From the NCBI RefSeq assembly GCF_008364825.1, contig NZ_VTTO01000006.1, forward strand, positions 248,001 through 312,000: DNA of 64,000 nt, written 5' to 3'. The first letter of the stretch is position 1; every line of letters starts with the position of its first letter. The stretch comes from Azospirillum sp. B21 (GTDB lineage Bacteria > Pseudomonadota > Alphaproteobacteria > Azospirillales > Azospirillaceae). This document shows positions 35,486-43,008 of the stretch, piece after piece. Position numbers and translations under genes: made by a program. The notes below the pieces were generated by a model. The model was not told the origin of the DNA. It saw only the letters and a list, made by a program, of their open reading frames with translations, and did no database searches.

Positions 35486-36638
35486 CGGTTTCCACCCCCA
35501 GCCCCGCACCTGGGAAATTCGCGAAGAACAGCAGCAACAGGACAACCCCGCGGACATCCGCGCCGCCCTGGACGAGTTCACCGGCGCCGCGACCCAGCGC
35601 CTCGACGGCACCGAGGCCAGCGTGACGGAGATGCGCACTCGCCTGGAAGCGGTGGAGCGCGTGCTTCGCCGTCCCGGTTCGCAGCAGGAACAGCGTCAGC
35701 AGCAGGGGCCGGCCTCGGAAACCCGCGCCTTCCTGTCCTTCATCCGCAACGGCCGGGAAGGCATGACGGCGGACGAGGTGCGTTCCCTGGCAACGTCGGA
35801 CGACACCACGGGCGGCGTTCTGGCTCCCGGCGAGTTCATTCCCGAGCTGCAGCGCAACGTCGTCCTGTTCTCCCCCGTCCGCGCCGTCGCCAACGTCCGC
35901 AACGTCGGCACCGGTTCCGCCACCATGCCCAAGCGCATCGGTGGCATGACGGCGCAGTGGACCGGCGACACCGAGGAGCGGCAGGAAACGACCGTCACCT
36001 TCGGCGCCGCGACCTACGAGGTTGCCGAGCTGACCGCCTATGTCGACGTGCCCAACAGCCTGTTGGAGGACTCCGCCTTCGACATCGGCGCGCTTCTGGC
36101 CTTCGAGTTCGGCGAAGAGTTCGGCTCGAAGGAGGGTGCCGCCTTCGTGGCGGGCAACGGCGTCAAGAAGCCGATGGGCTTCATGAACGATACCGGGGTG
36201 GGCTTCACCAAGAGCGGTCATGCCTCCCAGATCACCGCGGACGGGCTGATCGACCTCTACTATGCCCTGCCCACCCCTTACCGGGCCGGCGCCGTCTGGA
36301 TGATGAACAGCGCGACCACGGCGACCGTGCGCAAGCTGAAGGACGGACAGGGCAACTACCTGTGGTCCGACGGGCTGAAGGCGGACACCCCGCCTACGAT
36401 CCTGGGGCGGCCGGTGGTGGAGGCGCCCGACATGCCCGCCGTCGCGGGAGGCGCCTTCCCGGTGGCGTTCGGCGACTTCAACGCCGGCTACCGCATCTTC
36501 GACCGCGTGCCCCTGTCCATCCTGCGCGACCCGTTCACCATCGCCATCAAGGGCATGACCCGCTTCCACGGCCGGCGCCGCGTTGCCGGCGGGGTGGGCA
36601 AGGCGGAAGCGCTCCGCAAGCTGAAGATCGCGGCGTAA
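35478..36638 (+). CDS. HK97-family major capsid protein
   Basis: 386 residues. Residues 1-~95 are a Gln-rich, coiled-coil delta domain that acts as a scaffold and is removed by the protease. Capsid core: SLATSDDTTGGVLAPGEFIPELQRNVVLFSPVRAVANVRNVGTGSATMPKRIGG, VAELTAYVDVPNSLLEDSAFDIGALLAFEFGEEFGSKEGAAFVAGNG and IFDRVPLSILRDPFTIAIKGMTRFHGRRRVAGGV. Length and layout are standard for phages; cf-PICI capsids are homologous and often assemble smaller shells. Confidence 0.95.
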   Translation: MRNGFHPQPRTWEIREEQQQQDNPADIRAALDEFTGAATQRLDGTEASVTEMRTRLEAVERVLRRPGSQQEQRQQQGPASETRAFLSFIRNGREGMTADEVRSLATSDDTTGGVLAPGEFIPELQRNVVLFSPVRAVANVRNVGTGSATMPKRIGGMTAQWTGDTEERQETTVTFGAATYEVAELTAYVDVPNSLLEDSAFDIGALLAFEFGEEFGSKEGAAFVAGNGVKKPMGFMNDTGVGFTKSGHASQITADGLIDLYYALPTPYRAGAVWMMNSATTATVRKLKDGQGNYLWSDGLKADTPPTILGRPVVEAPDMPAVAGGAFPVAFGDFNAGYRIFDRVPLSILRDPFTIAIKGMTRFHGRRRVAGGVGKAEALRKLKIAA

Positions 36639-36651
36639 GGAGGCCACGACC

Positions 36652-37074
36652 ATGCGCGACCTGTTCAACCACGTCCATCCGCTCCCGGCCATCGCCTGCA
36701 CCCGCGTCGCCGACAACACGCCACTGGTGGGTTCCGTCATCGACACGATGGGCTTCGCGTCGCTGACCTTCGTCATCATGGCCGGCACCCTGGCCGATGC
36801 CGACGCGACCTTCGCCGTGCTGGTGGAGGACGGCGACGCTCCGGACCTGTCCGACGCCGCCGCGGTGCCCAATACCCAGCTTCTGGGCAACGAGGCCCTT
36901 GCCGGCTTCACCGCGGCCGATGACGGCAAGACGCGGAAGGTGGGCTATGCCGGGTTCAAGCGGTATGTCCGGCTGACCGTCACCCCGGCCGGCAACGCCG
37001 CCGCCGCGGACATCGGCGCCGTCGCCGTGCTGGGGCACCCGCACAGCATGCCCACCGCCAACCCGCCCGTGTGA
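36652..37074 (+). CDS. capsid-associated hypothetical (possible decoration protein)
   Basis: 140 residues, 13 bases after the capsid gene. Beta-rich (ASLTFVIMAGTLADADATFAVLVEDGD, KRYVRLTVTPAGNAAAADIGAVAVLG). Proteins of this size and composition commonly follow the capsid gene in alphaproteobacterial phages and may decorate the head; the exact role is unknown. Its last codons (ANPPV, stop) are duplicated 376 bases downstream, flanking the inserted minus-strand gene. Confidence 0.65.
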   Translation: MRDLFNHVHPLPAIACTRVADNTPLVGSVIDTMGFASLTFVIMAGTLADADATFAVLVEDGDAPDLSDAAAVPNTQLLGNEALAGFTAADDGKTRKVGYAGFKRYVRLTVTPAGNAAAADIGAVAVLGHPHSMPTANPPV

Positions 37075-37450
37075 AAAGCGTAAAGCTATGAGAACGCCAG
37101 TTTGAGCACGGACAAGGCCGCCGCCAATCCGCTGAAGGCGGCCCCCCAACGGTTCATTCTGGCGCTCCGTTGCATTGCTTGAAAGAACGGATCGGTTGGA
37201 GGCGCAGCATCGTAGTAAGCGACCATAGCCGGCAATTTACCTGCGGCGGATCGAAACCAGAAAAAGGCTGCCACCCCAGAGGTGATGCCGATGCCAATGT
37301 CAAACACAGTTCCCATGAGCATTGTGAACACTCCAAGCAATTTGGCATCGGCGTATAGCACACTGGGACGAAGAGTTGGAAATGCCTGTCACCCCGCCCA
37401 AGCGCTGCCCTCAGCCCGGCCGCTTTCCCATTACCAACCCGCCCGTGTGA
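37058..37450. repeat. 17-bp direct repeats flanking a moron
   Basis: CCAACCCGCCCGTGTGA occurs at 37058-37074, the stop region of the capsid-associated gene, and again at 37434-37450 just before the connector gene. Between them lies a minus-strand gene with lower GC. The repeats suggest the cassette entered by recombination that duplicated the gene end. Confidence 0.7.
37086..37361 (-). CDS. small membrane protein (moron) on the opposite strand
   Basis: 91 residues with two hydrophobic helices (VFTMLMGTVFDIGIGITSGVAAFFWF and WGAAFSGLAAALSVLKLAF) separated by a polar loop. It is the only leftward gene inside the rightward capsid operon. Morons of this kind are expressed in the lysogen and often block infection by other phages or alter the envelope. 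No family was recognised; function is open. Confidence 0.6.
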   Translation of the reverse strand: MLYADAKLLGVFTMLMGTVFDIGIGITSGVAAFFWFRSAAGKLPAMVAYYDAAPPTDPFFQAMQRSARMNRWGAAFSGLAAALSVLKLAFS

Positions 37451-37458
37451 GGTTCCCC

Positions 37459-38082
37459 ATGCTGACCGTCATCACACCCGCCGCGTCGCACGCTTTCACC
37501 ACCCTGGACACGATCAAGGCCGAGCTGCGCGAAAGCGGTACGGGCGATGATGGTTGGTTCGCCCTGTCGATTGACCGGGCATCGGCCGCGATTGAGCATT
37601 GGTGCCGCCGCTCCTTCGCGGCTGAGACCGTGCGGGAGTCGGTTTGGCTGACCGGCCCGGCGGAGTCGGTCAGCCTGTCCCGCTGGCCTGTGCTGTCGGT
37701 TGGGTCGCTCTTGGAGGGCGGGGCGCAGTTGCCGCCGGATGCCTTCGAGGTGGACGGCGCCGCCGGCTTGGCCTACCGGCTGACCGACCCGGACACCCGC
37801 CGCTTGTGGCGGGCCGGGCGGATCGTGGCGACCTACACCGCCGGCTATGTCCTGCCCGGCGATCCCGGCCGCACCCTGCCCGAGGACCTGGAGCGCGCGG
37901 CCATCATGCTGGTGCGGAACTGGTGGTATGATCGGGACCGCGACCCGCTGGTGAAGGCCGAAGAAACCGACGGTGCGGGACGCACCGAATATTGGGTTGG
38001 CGCTCACGCCGGGGGCGCCACCCTCCCGCCCGAGGTGGAGGGGCTGTTGCAGCCCTACCGTCAGATCCCGATGGGAGGGTGA
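37459..38082 (+). CDS. head-tail connector protein
   Basis: 207 residues. The N-terminal part (TTLDTIKAELRESGTGDDGWFALSIDRASAAIEHWCRRSF) and the end of the helical bundle (ATYTAGYVLPGD...LPEDLERAAIMLVRNWWYDRDRDP) are typical of the gp6-like/HK97 gp6 adaptor family. It joins the portal to the tail or, in a satellite, provides the surface to which a helper tail docks. GAGG ribosome site. Confidence 0.85.
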   Translation: MLTVITPAASHAFTTLDTIKAELRESGTGDDGWFALSIDRASAAIEHWCRRSFAAETVRESVWLTGPAESVSLSRWPVLSVGSLLEGGAQLPPDAFEVDGAAGLAYRLTDPDTRRLWRAGRIVATYTAGYVLPGDPGRTLPEDLERAAIMLVRNWWYDRDRDPLVKAEETDGAGRTEYWVGAHAGGATLPPEVEGLLQPYRQIPMGG

Positions 38083-38086
38083 CGCC

Positions 38087-38545
38087 ATGCCCAGCGCCCC
38101 GCCCAAGCACTGCCACCACCCCGGACACCCGTCCTACACGGGCCGCCGCTGCCCCCTATGCGCCAAGGATTACGACGCCCGGCGGGGAACCGCCCGGCAA
38201 CGCGGCTACACCAAGGCGTGGGAGAAGGCGGCCAAGGCGTTCCTGGGGCGCCCGCAGAACCGCCTGTGCGCCTGTGGCGCCCCAGCTACCAGGGTGGATC
38301 ATCGGACGCCCCACAAGGGAGACCAGCGCCTGTTCTGGGACCGCTCCAACTGGCAACCCATGTGCGAGCGTTGCCACAACGCCAAGAGCATGGGGCCGGA
38401 TCGGGGCGCTTGGCGGCCGGGTTCGGGCGGCACACCCGCCCCCGCGCCTGGGGGGATAGGGGGTTCGGAATTTCCGTCCGAGGGGGCCGGGACCGGTGGG
38501 GGGTCTTGCGCGCACTCTCCGGGAAAATGGGATTTTCTCCTATGA
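38087..38545 (+). CDS. HNH endonuclease
   Basis: 152 residues. The HNH core is RVDHRTPHKGDQRLFWDRSNWQPMCERCHNAKS, with zinc-type Cys pairs (CPLCAKDY, CACGAP, CERCHNAK). HNH proteins next to TerS/TerL assist cleavage in cos-type packaging (HK97 gp74 is the model). It overlaps TerS by ATGA at 38542-38545. The C-terminal ~45 residues are Gly/Pro-rich. Confidence 0.88.
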   Translation: MPSAPPKHCHHPGHPSYTGRRCPLCAKDYDARRGTARQRGYTKAWEKAAKAFLGRPQNRLCACGAPATRVDHRTPHKGDQRLFWDRSNWQPMCERCHNAKSMGPDRGAWRPGSGGTPAPAPGGIGGSEFPSEGAGTGGGSCAHSPGKWDFLL

Positions 38546-38946
38546 AGGGCCGGAAGTCCGCCCCGGTGGAGGCCGAACGGCCGGCGAAGCGGTGTCCGCC
38601 GCCGCCGTCCTGGCTCCCCCAGCACGCGAAAAAGGAATGGAAGCGCGCGGCGAAGGAGCTGCACGGTCGGAAGCTTTTGGCTGACGATGTCCTTGCAACG
38701 CTTGAGAGTTATTGCGTCGCCGTCGGGCAGGTTCGCGAGTGCGAGGAACTCATGGCGACGGAAGGCCGCATCATCAAGAGCGATACCGGCCCGAAACCCC
38801 ACCCCGCCTTCAGGATGCAGCAAGCCGCCATGCGCGAGGGCCGTTTGCTGGCTGCCGAACTGGGCTTGACGCCCCATCGGCGGGGCGTGAAGGGGGGCGA
38901 AAACGAGGATGACAACGGTGGTTGGGACTCCGACCTTCTGTCCTGA
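38542..38946 (+). CDS. terminase small subunit (P27 family)
   Basis: 134 residues. PPPPSWLPQHAKKEWKRAAKELHGRKLLADDVLATLESYCVAVGQVRECEELMATEGRIIKSDTGPKPHPAFRMQQAAMREGRLLAAELGLTP is the P27/phage terminase small-subunit pattern. It recognises the packaging site. The start overlaps the HNH stop; its end overlaps TerL by 38 bases. In a satellite this protein directs packaging to the satellite genome. Confidence 0.9.
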   Translation: MKGRKSAPVEAERPAKRCPPPPSWLPQHAKKEWKRAAKELHGRKLLADDVLATLESYCVAVGQVRECEELMATEGRIIKSDTGPKPHPAFRMQQAAMREGRLLAAELGLTPHRRGVKGGENEDDNGGWDSDLLS

Positions 38947-40534
38947 TCCGGCGCTCTACCCGGACCCGTCCGGCCGGGCGGATCGCATCTGCCGGTTCGT
39001 CCGCATGCTGCGCCTATGGGAGGGCAAGCACGCCGGGAGCCGGTTCGTGCTGAACCCGTTTCAAGAGGCGATCATCCGCCGCATTTATGGCCCCAGCACG
39101 CGCGACGGCCGGCGGCTGGTGCGTCTGGCCTGCATCTGGATCCCGCGCGGCAACGCCAAGACGACGCTCGCCTCTGCGCTGGCGCTGGCGCACTTCATGG
39201 GGCCGGAAGCCGAGGCCGGCGGACAGGTGATCCAGGCCGCCGCCGACCGGGAGAACGCGGGCATCGCCTTCAAGCACTCGATGGAGATGATCAAACAGGA
39301 TCGTATCCTGTTGCAGCGCGTGGCCCCGGTGGAGTCGCGTAAGCTGCTGAACCACCGGCGGACGCGGGGCGTGCTGAAGGCCATTTCGTCCGAGGCCTAC
39401 AGTAAGCACGGCATGAACGCCTCCTTCTTCCTGGCGGACGAAATCCATGCGTGGCCGACGGCTGAAGGGCGCAAGCTGTTCAACGTCGTGCGCGACTCGA
39501 TGGTCAAGCGGGACGAGCCGCTGACCGTCGTCATTTCGACGGCCGGCGAAGGACAGGGCGGCTTGGCCTTCGACCTTTGGGGATACAGCCTTGCCGTTGC
39601 TCGGGGGGAGGTGGAGGATCCAACCTTCGCACCCATCATCTTCGCCGCCGATCCCGAGGCCGATTGGCAGGACGAGCGAGAATGGCACGCGGCGAACCCG
39701 GCGCTAGCTGCCGGCTTCCTGTCGATGGACGAGCTGCGCATCAAGGCGCGGCGCATCGAGCATTTCCCGGCCGACCTTGCCGACTTCAAGCGCTTCCACC
39801 TGAACATCTGGCAGGACGGAGCGGCCAACCCGTGGGTGGACCTGACGCTCTACGACCGGGCCGAACCGATGACGCCGCCGGCCGACCTGGAAAGCCGGGC
39901 GTGCTGGGTTGGCGTCGACCTGTCGAGTGTGGAGGATCTGACCGCCGTGGTCGCGGTGTTCCCGGATGGGAGCGATGACAACCGCACCTATGACGTCTTG
40001 CCCATGTTCTTCCTGCCGGCGGCGACGCTGGCGCAGAAGGCGGAGAAAGACCGGGCCGATTATGTGCGTTGGGAGCGGGACGGGCTGCTGACCGTGACGG
40101 AGGGGAACCGCGTCGACCACGCCGCGGTGATCGCCCATGTGGTGGCGCTGGCGAAGCGGTACGACCTTCAGGAAGTCGCCATCGACCGATGGAACAGCAC
40201 CGCCGTCACCGCGGCGCTGCAACGGGAGCGGTTGAAGGTTGCCGAGTTCGGGCAGGGTTTCGCCAGCATGGCCGCCCCGGTGAAGGAGCTGAAGCGCGCG
40301 ATCCTGGGCGGGCAGCTCCGCCACGGCGGCAACCCGATCATGCGCATGTGCTTCGCCAACATCCGCGCCGTGCGGGATGACGCGGAGAACGAGAAGTTCA
40401 GCAAGGATCGCAGCACCGGCCGGATCGACGGCGCCGTAGGTGCGGCCATGGCCGTGGGGCGCATCCTTGCCGGCGAAACCGGCCCCAGCGTCTACGAGAG
40501 CGACAGCCGGCGGGAGGGCGTTCTGTATGTGTAA
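38909..40534 (+). CDS. terminase large subunit
   Basis: 541 residues. ATPase domain with Walker A-like IWIPRGNAKTTLASAL and the acidic SFFLADEIHAW (Walker B), then VVISTAGEG. The nuclease domain has WVGVDLSSVEDLTAVVAVF and VAIDRWNSTAV, ending with KFSKDRSTGRIDGAVGAAMAVGRIL. Terminase_1 family, pairing with P27 TerS. It is the last recognised gene of element 1; attR is 400 bases downstream, with no tail genes after it. Confidence 0.95.
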   Translation: MTTVVGTPTFCPDPALYPDPSGRADRICRFVRMLRLWEGKHAGSRFVLNPFQEAIIRRIYGPSTRDGRRLVRLACIWIPRGNAKTTLASALALAHFMGPEAEAGGQVIQAAADRENAGIAFKHSMEMIKQDRILLQRVAPVESRKLLNHRRTRGVLKAISSEAYSKHGMNASFFLADEIHAWPTAEGRKLFNVVRDSMVKRDEPLTVVISTAGEGQGGLAFDLWGYSLAVARGEVEDPTFAPIIFAADPEADWQDEREWHAANPALAAGFLSMDELRIKARRIEHFPADLADFKRFHLNIWQDGAANPWVDLTLYDRAEPMTPPADLESRACWVGVDLSSVEDLTAVVAVFPDGSDDNRTYDVLPMFFLPAATLAQKAEKDRADYVRWERDGLLTVTEGNRVDHAAVIAHVVALAKRYDLQEVAIDRWNSTAVTAALQRERLKVAEFGQGFASMAAPVKELKRAILGGQLRHGGNPIMRMCFANIRAVRDDAENEKFSKDRSTGRIDGAVGAAMAVGRILAGETGPSVYESDSRREGVLYV

Positions 40535-40566
40535 ACGGCCATTCAGCCGATAGGTTTGATAGGCGC

Positions 40567-40845
40567 TTACGGCGACAGGGTCAGAGTTGCGGCGATGCTG
40601 GCGATGTAACCGACAACAAAGTTTGACAGATGACCGTTAGTTCCCATGGTGACCTCTCCTTTCCGGTCGCTGATGACCAGCATTACCATCGCAAGAATGA
40701 AGATCCCGCCGAGGAACGTTATAGGTGACACTGTGCAACATGCTGACGCCTGGAGCACGGAGACCACTGTCTCCGTAAGCGCCCATGCCTCATATATACC
40801 ACCGGAGGACGAGTGGGACAAGTAGGTGTCCGCGACCGTCCACAA
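40567..40845 (-). CDS. doubtful small membrane protein
   Basis: 92 codons from a TTG start with two hydrophobic segments (PITFLGGIFILAMVMLVIS and FVVGYIASIAATLTL). There is no strong ribosome site for the TTG, and an internal ATG would leave only 26 residues. It fills the gap between TerL and attR. Could be a lysogenic gene; I keep it with low confidence. Confidence 0.3.
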   Translation of the reverse strand: MWTVADTYLSHSSSGGIYEAWALTETVVSVLQASACCTVSPITFLGGIFILAMVMLVISDRKGEVTMGTNGHLSNFVVGYIASIAATLTLSP

Positions 40846-40870
40846 ACAGCCGTCCCAATCCGCGCGAAAG

Positions 40871-40890
40871 TGTGGGGTATTCTGTGGGGG
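40871..40890. promoter_or_regulatory. integrase arm-type sites, right end
   Basis: TGTGGGGTA at 40871 and TGTGGGG at 40883, in the same orientation as the copies at 25029, 25041 and 25077. They lie 40-60 bases inside attR. Confidence 0.55.
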
Positions 40891-40900
40891 AGAGTTAGAG

Positions 40901-40937
40901 GCTAGAGCGGATTTTACTGCAAAATCAATGCTCTAGC
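40901..40937. repeat. strong inverted repeat at the attR edge
   Basis: GCTAGAGC pairs with GCTCTAGC, and inside it GATTTT pairs with AAAATC around the loop ACTGC. The right arm is the first 8 bases of attR. It may act as the TerL-operon terminator or as part of the recombination site. Confidence 0.6.
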
Positions 40938-40961
40938 GAAAACTGATGGCGGAGGGGATGG
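40930..40961. repeat. attR of element 1 (32-bp direct repeat)
   Basis: Perfect copy of 24877-24908. It includes the CCA end of the tRNA-Ser fragment (40947-40949) and 17 bases beyond the tRNA 3' end. Confidence 0.9.
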
Positions 40962-41010
40962 GATTCGAACCCACGATAGGGCTTTAAACCCTATGACGGT
41001 TTAGCAAACC
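40947..41010 (-). tRNA. tRNA-Ser(GCT), 3' part only (anticodon loop to CCA)
   Basis: On the minus strand the sequence contains the anticodon loop TTGCTAA (GCT), the 3' anticodon stem ACCGT, a long variable arm (ATAGGG/CCCTAT), the T arm GTGGGTTCGAATCCCAT, acceptor CCCCTCC, discriminator G and CCA. Upstream of GGTTTGCTAA the expected stem (AC), D arm and proper acceptor are missing; only ~30 unrelated bases with room for no D arm follow. The gene is thus cut in the anticodon stem, as expected if element 2 recombined there. The full tRNA should be outside the window. Confidence 0.8.
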
Positions 41011-41218
41011 CAAACCGGCCGCCGCCGCTCCCTTTCAAATAGCGCGGAAACGCTGAGTTTCCAAGGCTTTCAGCAGACGCAGCGCGCGCAATGCGCGAGA
41101 ACGGAAGCGGTTCGCGAAGGCACGTGAGTCGGCACAGTTCACCGACCGTAACGTTCTCATGATGTTCACGGCACCTTGACAGCATTCCTCCGCCGGGCAT
41201 TCTGTCCCATGCGAACGC

Positions 41219-41494
41219 ATGGAGAACGAAGTGCGCGACGAACCTCAAGCGAAGCCACCCTCCATCTGGTCGAAGGAGGGCCAGCCGGTACCGGACGACC
41301 ATCTGATCCTTGCCGCCTCCGTGGTGCTGGCGAAGCACAGCGGCAACCTCACCATCCGCCGGGCCGACGCGACCATGCGCGAGATCATCGCCCGCGACTG
41401 GGTGGCCCAGTTGCGCCGCTCCGGCTACCAGATCACCTTCGGGCCGGGAGCGCCCGACCACGGCAGGATGACCAAACTGTCGGAGGTGCCATGA
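41219..41494 (+). CDS. hypothetical protein, first of a four-gene coupled unit
   Basis: 91 residues, not recognised (SIWSKEGQPVPDDHLILAASVVLAKHSGNLTIRRADATMREIIARDW is the conserved-looking core). Its TGA overlaps the next ATG. The unit lies at the extreme left end of element 2, the usual place for accessory genes next to the attachment site. Confidence 0.55.
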   Translation: MENEVRDEPQAKPPSIWSKEGQPVPDDHLILAASVVLAKHSGNLTIRRADATMREIIARDWVAQLRRSGYQITFGPGAPDHGRMTKLSEVP

Positions 41495-41727
41495 CCTTCG
41501 CCCGTAGCCTCTTCGTGGTGGAGAACGCGCGACGCCGAGTCGTCGCCTCGGCGTGGGATGCCGGCCAAGCGCGGACGATAGCTGCTATGCTGCTGCTCGG
41601 CAGTCCGCACGCACCGGAACGGGATGCACTGGTTGTGCGGGAGCCTGAGGACGAGGAGCGCGACGCTTTCGAATCTGCCCGGCCTGGACCCGGCAGCGAG
41701 GTGGACCTCGGAGCCATCCAGCTGTGA
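41491..41727 (+). CDS. hypothetical protein, second of the coupled unit
   Basis: 78 residues (TFARSLFVVENARRRVVASAWDAGQARTIAAMLLLG). ATGA overlap with the gene before and GTGA overlap with the gene after, which supports real translation. No family recognised. Confidence 0.5.
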   Translation: MTFARSLFVVENARRRVVASAWDAGQARTIAAMLLLGSPHAPERDALVVREPEDEERDAFESARPGPGSEVDLGAIQL

Positions 41728-42068
41728 CAGATGGGCCGACCGTCGCCTTCGGCTACCGCCAGCGGAGCATGGAGGACTGGCGGCAGTCCGGCTGCCTCTA
41801 CGTCGAGTTCTGGTGCCTCGCCTGCCCTCACATGGTGCGGGTCCACATCGAGAAGCTGATCGGCAAGGTCGGCACATCCACACCATTTGTCGACCTCGCC
41901 CGCAAAGCCCGCTGTTCGGCTTGCGGTCGGCGGGGCTGTCATGTGCAGCCGGCGGAACCGCCGAAGCCCGAGCATCGCGATTATACGCTGTGGCTGCTGG
42001 CCGAGATCGCGCGGCAGCGGGACTTCATCTTGCAGGCGGAAATGGCGCTGAGAGATAGAGGAGACTGA
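41724..42068 (+). CDS. zinc-ribbon-like hypothetical protein
   Basis: 114 residues, GTG start overlapping the preceding stop. Two Cys pairs, CLACPH and CSACGRRGC, about 45 residues apart suggest a zinc-binding fold; the C-terminus is a helix. Small zinc-ribbon proteins of this kind are frequent in alphaproteobacterial prophages and plasmids, with no known function. Confidence 0.6.
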   Translation: MTDGPTVAFGYRQRSMEDWRQSGCLYVEFWCLACPHMVRVHIEKLIGKVGTSTPFVDLARKARCSACGRRGCHVQPAEPPKPEHRDYTLWLLAEIARQRDFILQAEMALRDRGD

Positions 42069-42214
42069 TGCTTGACCACAACAACGCCCCAGGCCCGGGC
42101 CTGACGCACCACATCTATCAGGTCTGCGGTCTGTTCGGGAGCTTCGGATTCGGCTTCTCCACCACTGAAGTCCGCTGGTGGTGCGGCCGGCATCACGAGC
42201 GCGGAAAGCAGTAG
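42068..42214 (+). CDS. 48-residue hypothetical protein, fourth of the coupled unit
   Basis: The ATG at 42068 overlaps the stop of the zinc-ribbon gene (TGATG). 48 codons to TAG, with GLFGSFGFGFSTTEVRWWCGRHHERG near the end. The coupling with the upstream gene is the main support. Confidence 0.45.
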   Translation: MLDHNNAPGPGLTHHIYQVCGLFGSFGFGFSTTEVRWWCGRHHERGKQ

Positions 42215-42823
42215 TGGGCTGGCATGCGGGGAGAAAGTGGGGTGGAGAAGGCTGGCTCAGGTGCTGACCTATTCTGACTGCAACCGCTTGCGTTACAGGG
42301 CTGCAACAATAGGCGTGCCGCATAAACCAGTATGCATTTTTGGTTGTGACATCGCCACCAAGAACCCAAAAAGGAGTCGCTTCATCTATGCTATCTGGCC
42401 TAGTTTCGTCTCATACTTTCGATGGAGGCATCCATGTTGCGTCCGACCGTTGCCGTTGCCGCTGTTTGCGCTGTGCATACCGTCCGCCGGCACAGCAGAG
42501 AGTGCGGAGATCTCAAGGCGCGTGAATATCTGATCCGGGTGGAGCGCCGGCTCATGGCTATGGTGCTGGGCGACTTCCCACTTACTCTTCACTAATTCTG
42601 AAGCTGCCGCGGCGGGGCGTCCGGATCGCTCCATCGCCACAGCGATCCCCATTCAAAGCACTGGTGGCCCCATTCCCACGGTCCGCGGGCGGTATCAGAG
42701 GGCGACAGTTACCCAACCGGTGTGGCGCTGACACCCCGCGGTGCTCCGGTTGGCCCAGGTGCATGGCCCGAACAGGTGGTTGCATTTCTTTCATACATTT
42801 GCACGTAACACAACCGCGGCGCC
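42215..42823. other. 600 bases without a convincing gene
   Basis: Several ORFs of 80-100 codons exist on both strands but lack ribosome sites and protein-like composition. A rightward reading around 42434 begins with a hydrophobic stretch but changes frame character within 20 codons. I see no hairpin strong enough to name. Confidence 0.5.
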
Positions 42824-42985
42824 TCACATCCCCAGCAGTACCGGCACCAGCTGTTGCGCCGCGTCGATCAGCGAGGCATCCCCCACGAGGTAAGCGCCCA
42901 CGATGGTGACGACGGCGACGATGCTCATCACCAGCTTGCGCTTGCCGGCCAAGTGGCCGCCCTTGAGAGCAGTGTTCAGGTCCAT
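42824..42985 (-). CDS. small one-helix membrane protein, holin candidate
   Basis: 53 residues: a short basic N-terminus (MDLNTALKGGHLAGKRKLVM), one hydrophobic helix (SIVAVVTIVGAYLVG) and an amphipathic end (DASLIDAAQQLVPVLLGM). GAGGAGG ten bases upstream of the ATG. It follows the endolysin gene on the same strand, with a terminator just before it. Size, topology and position fit a holin or holin accessory; there is no sequence proof. Confidence 0.55.
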   Translation of the reverse strand: MDLNTALKGGHLAGKRKLVMSIVAVVTIVGAYLVGDASLIDAAQQLVPVLLGM

Positions 42986-43008
42986 GTGTTTTGCCCCTCC
43001 TCGGGCAG

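Larger units (their letters stand above)
24877..40961. mobile_element. element 1: capsid-forming satellite-like prophage inserted at tRNA-Ser
   Basis: 16.1 kb between perfect 32-bp repeats. Order: integrase; leftward accessory/regulatory genes (TA-like pair, membrane protein, repressor); rightward small genes, AlpA-like protein, replication initiator; portal, protease, capsid, capsid-associated protein, connector, HNH, TerS, TerL; att. No tail, holin or endolysin gene is present between the att sites. Size and content match capsid-forming phage-inducible chromosomal islands, which borrow tails from a helper. The alternative is a prophage that has lost its tail and lysis module, but TerL is the last gene right up to attR, with no remnant. 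Confidence 0.8.

Noticed and set aside
40947..41035. A complete tRNA-Ser gene
   Set aside because: GGAGCGG at 41030-41024 could almost pair with the acceptor 3' strand, but only ~13 bases separate it from the anticodon stem, so there is no D arm, and the anticodon stem has mismatches. Only the 3' part is real.
42237..42533. 98-codon plus-strand frame with a hydrophobic middle, possible secreted protein
   Set aside because: No ribosome site, unusual composition, and the hydrophobic stretch is not followed by a plausible mature protein.
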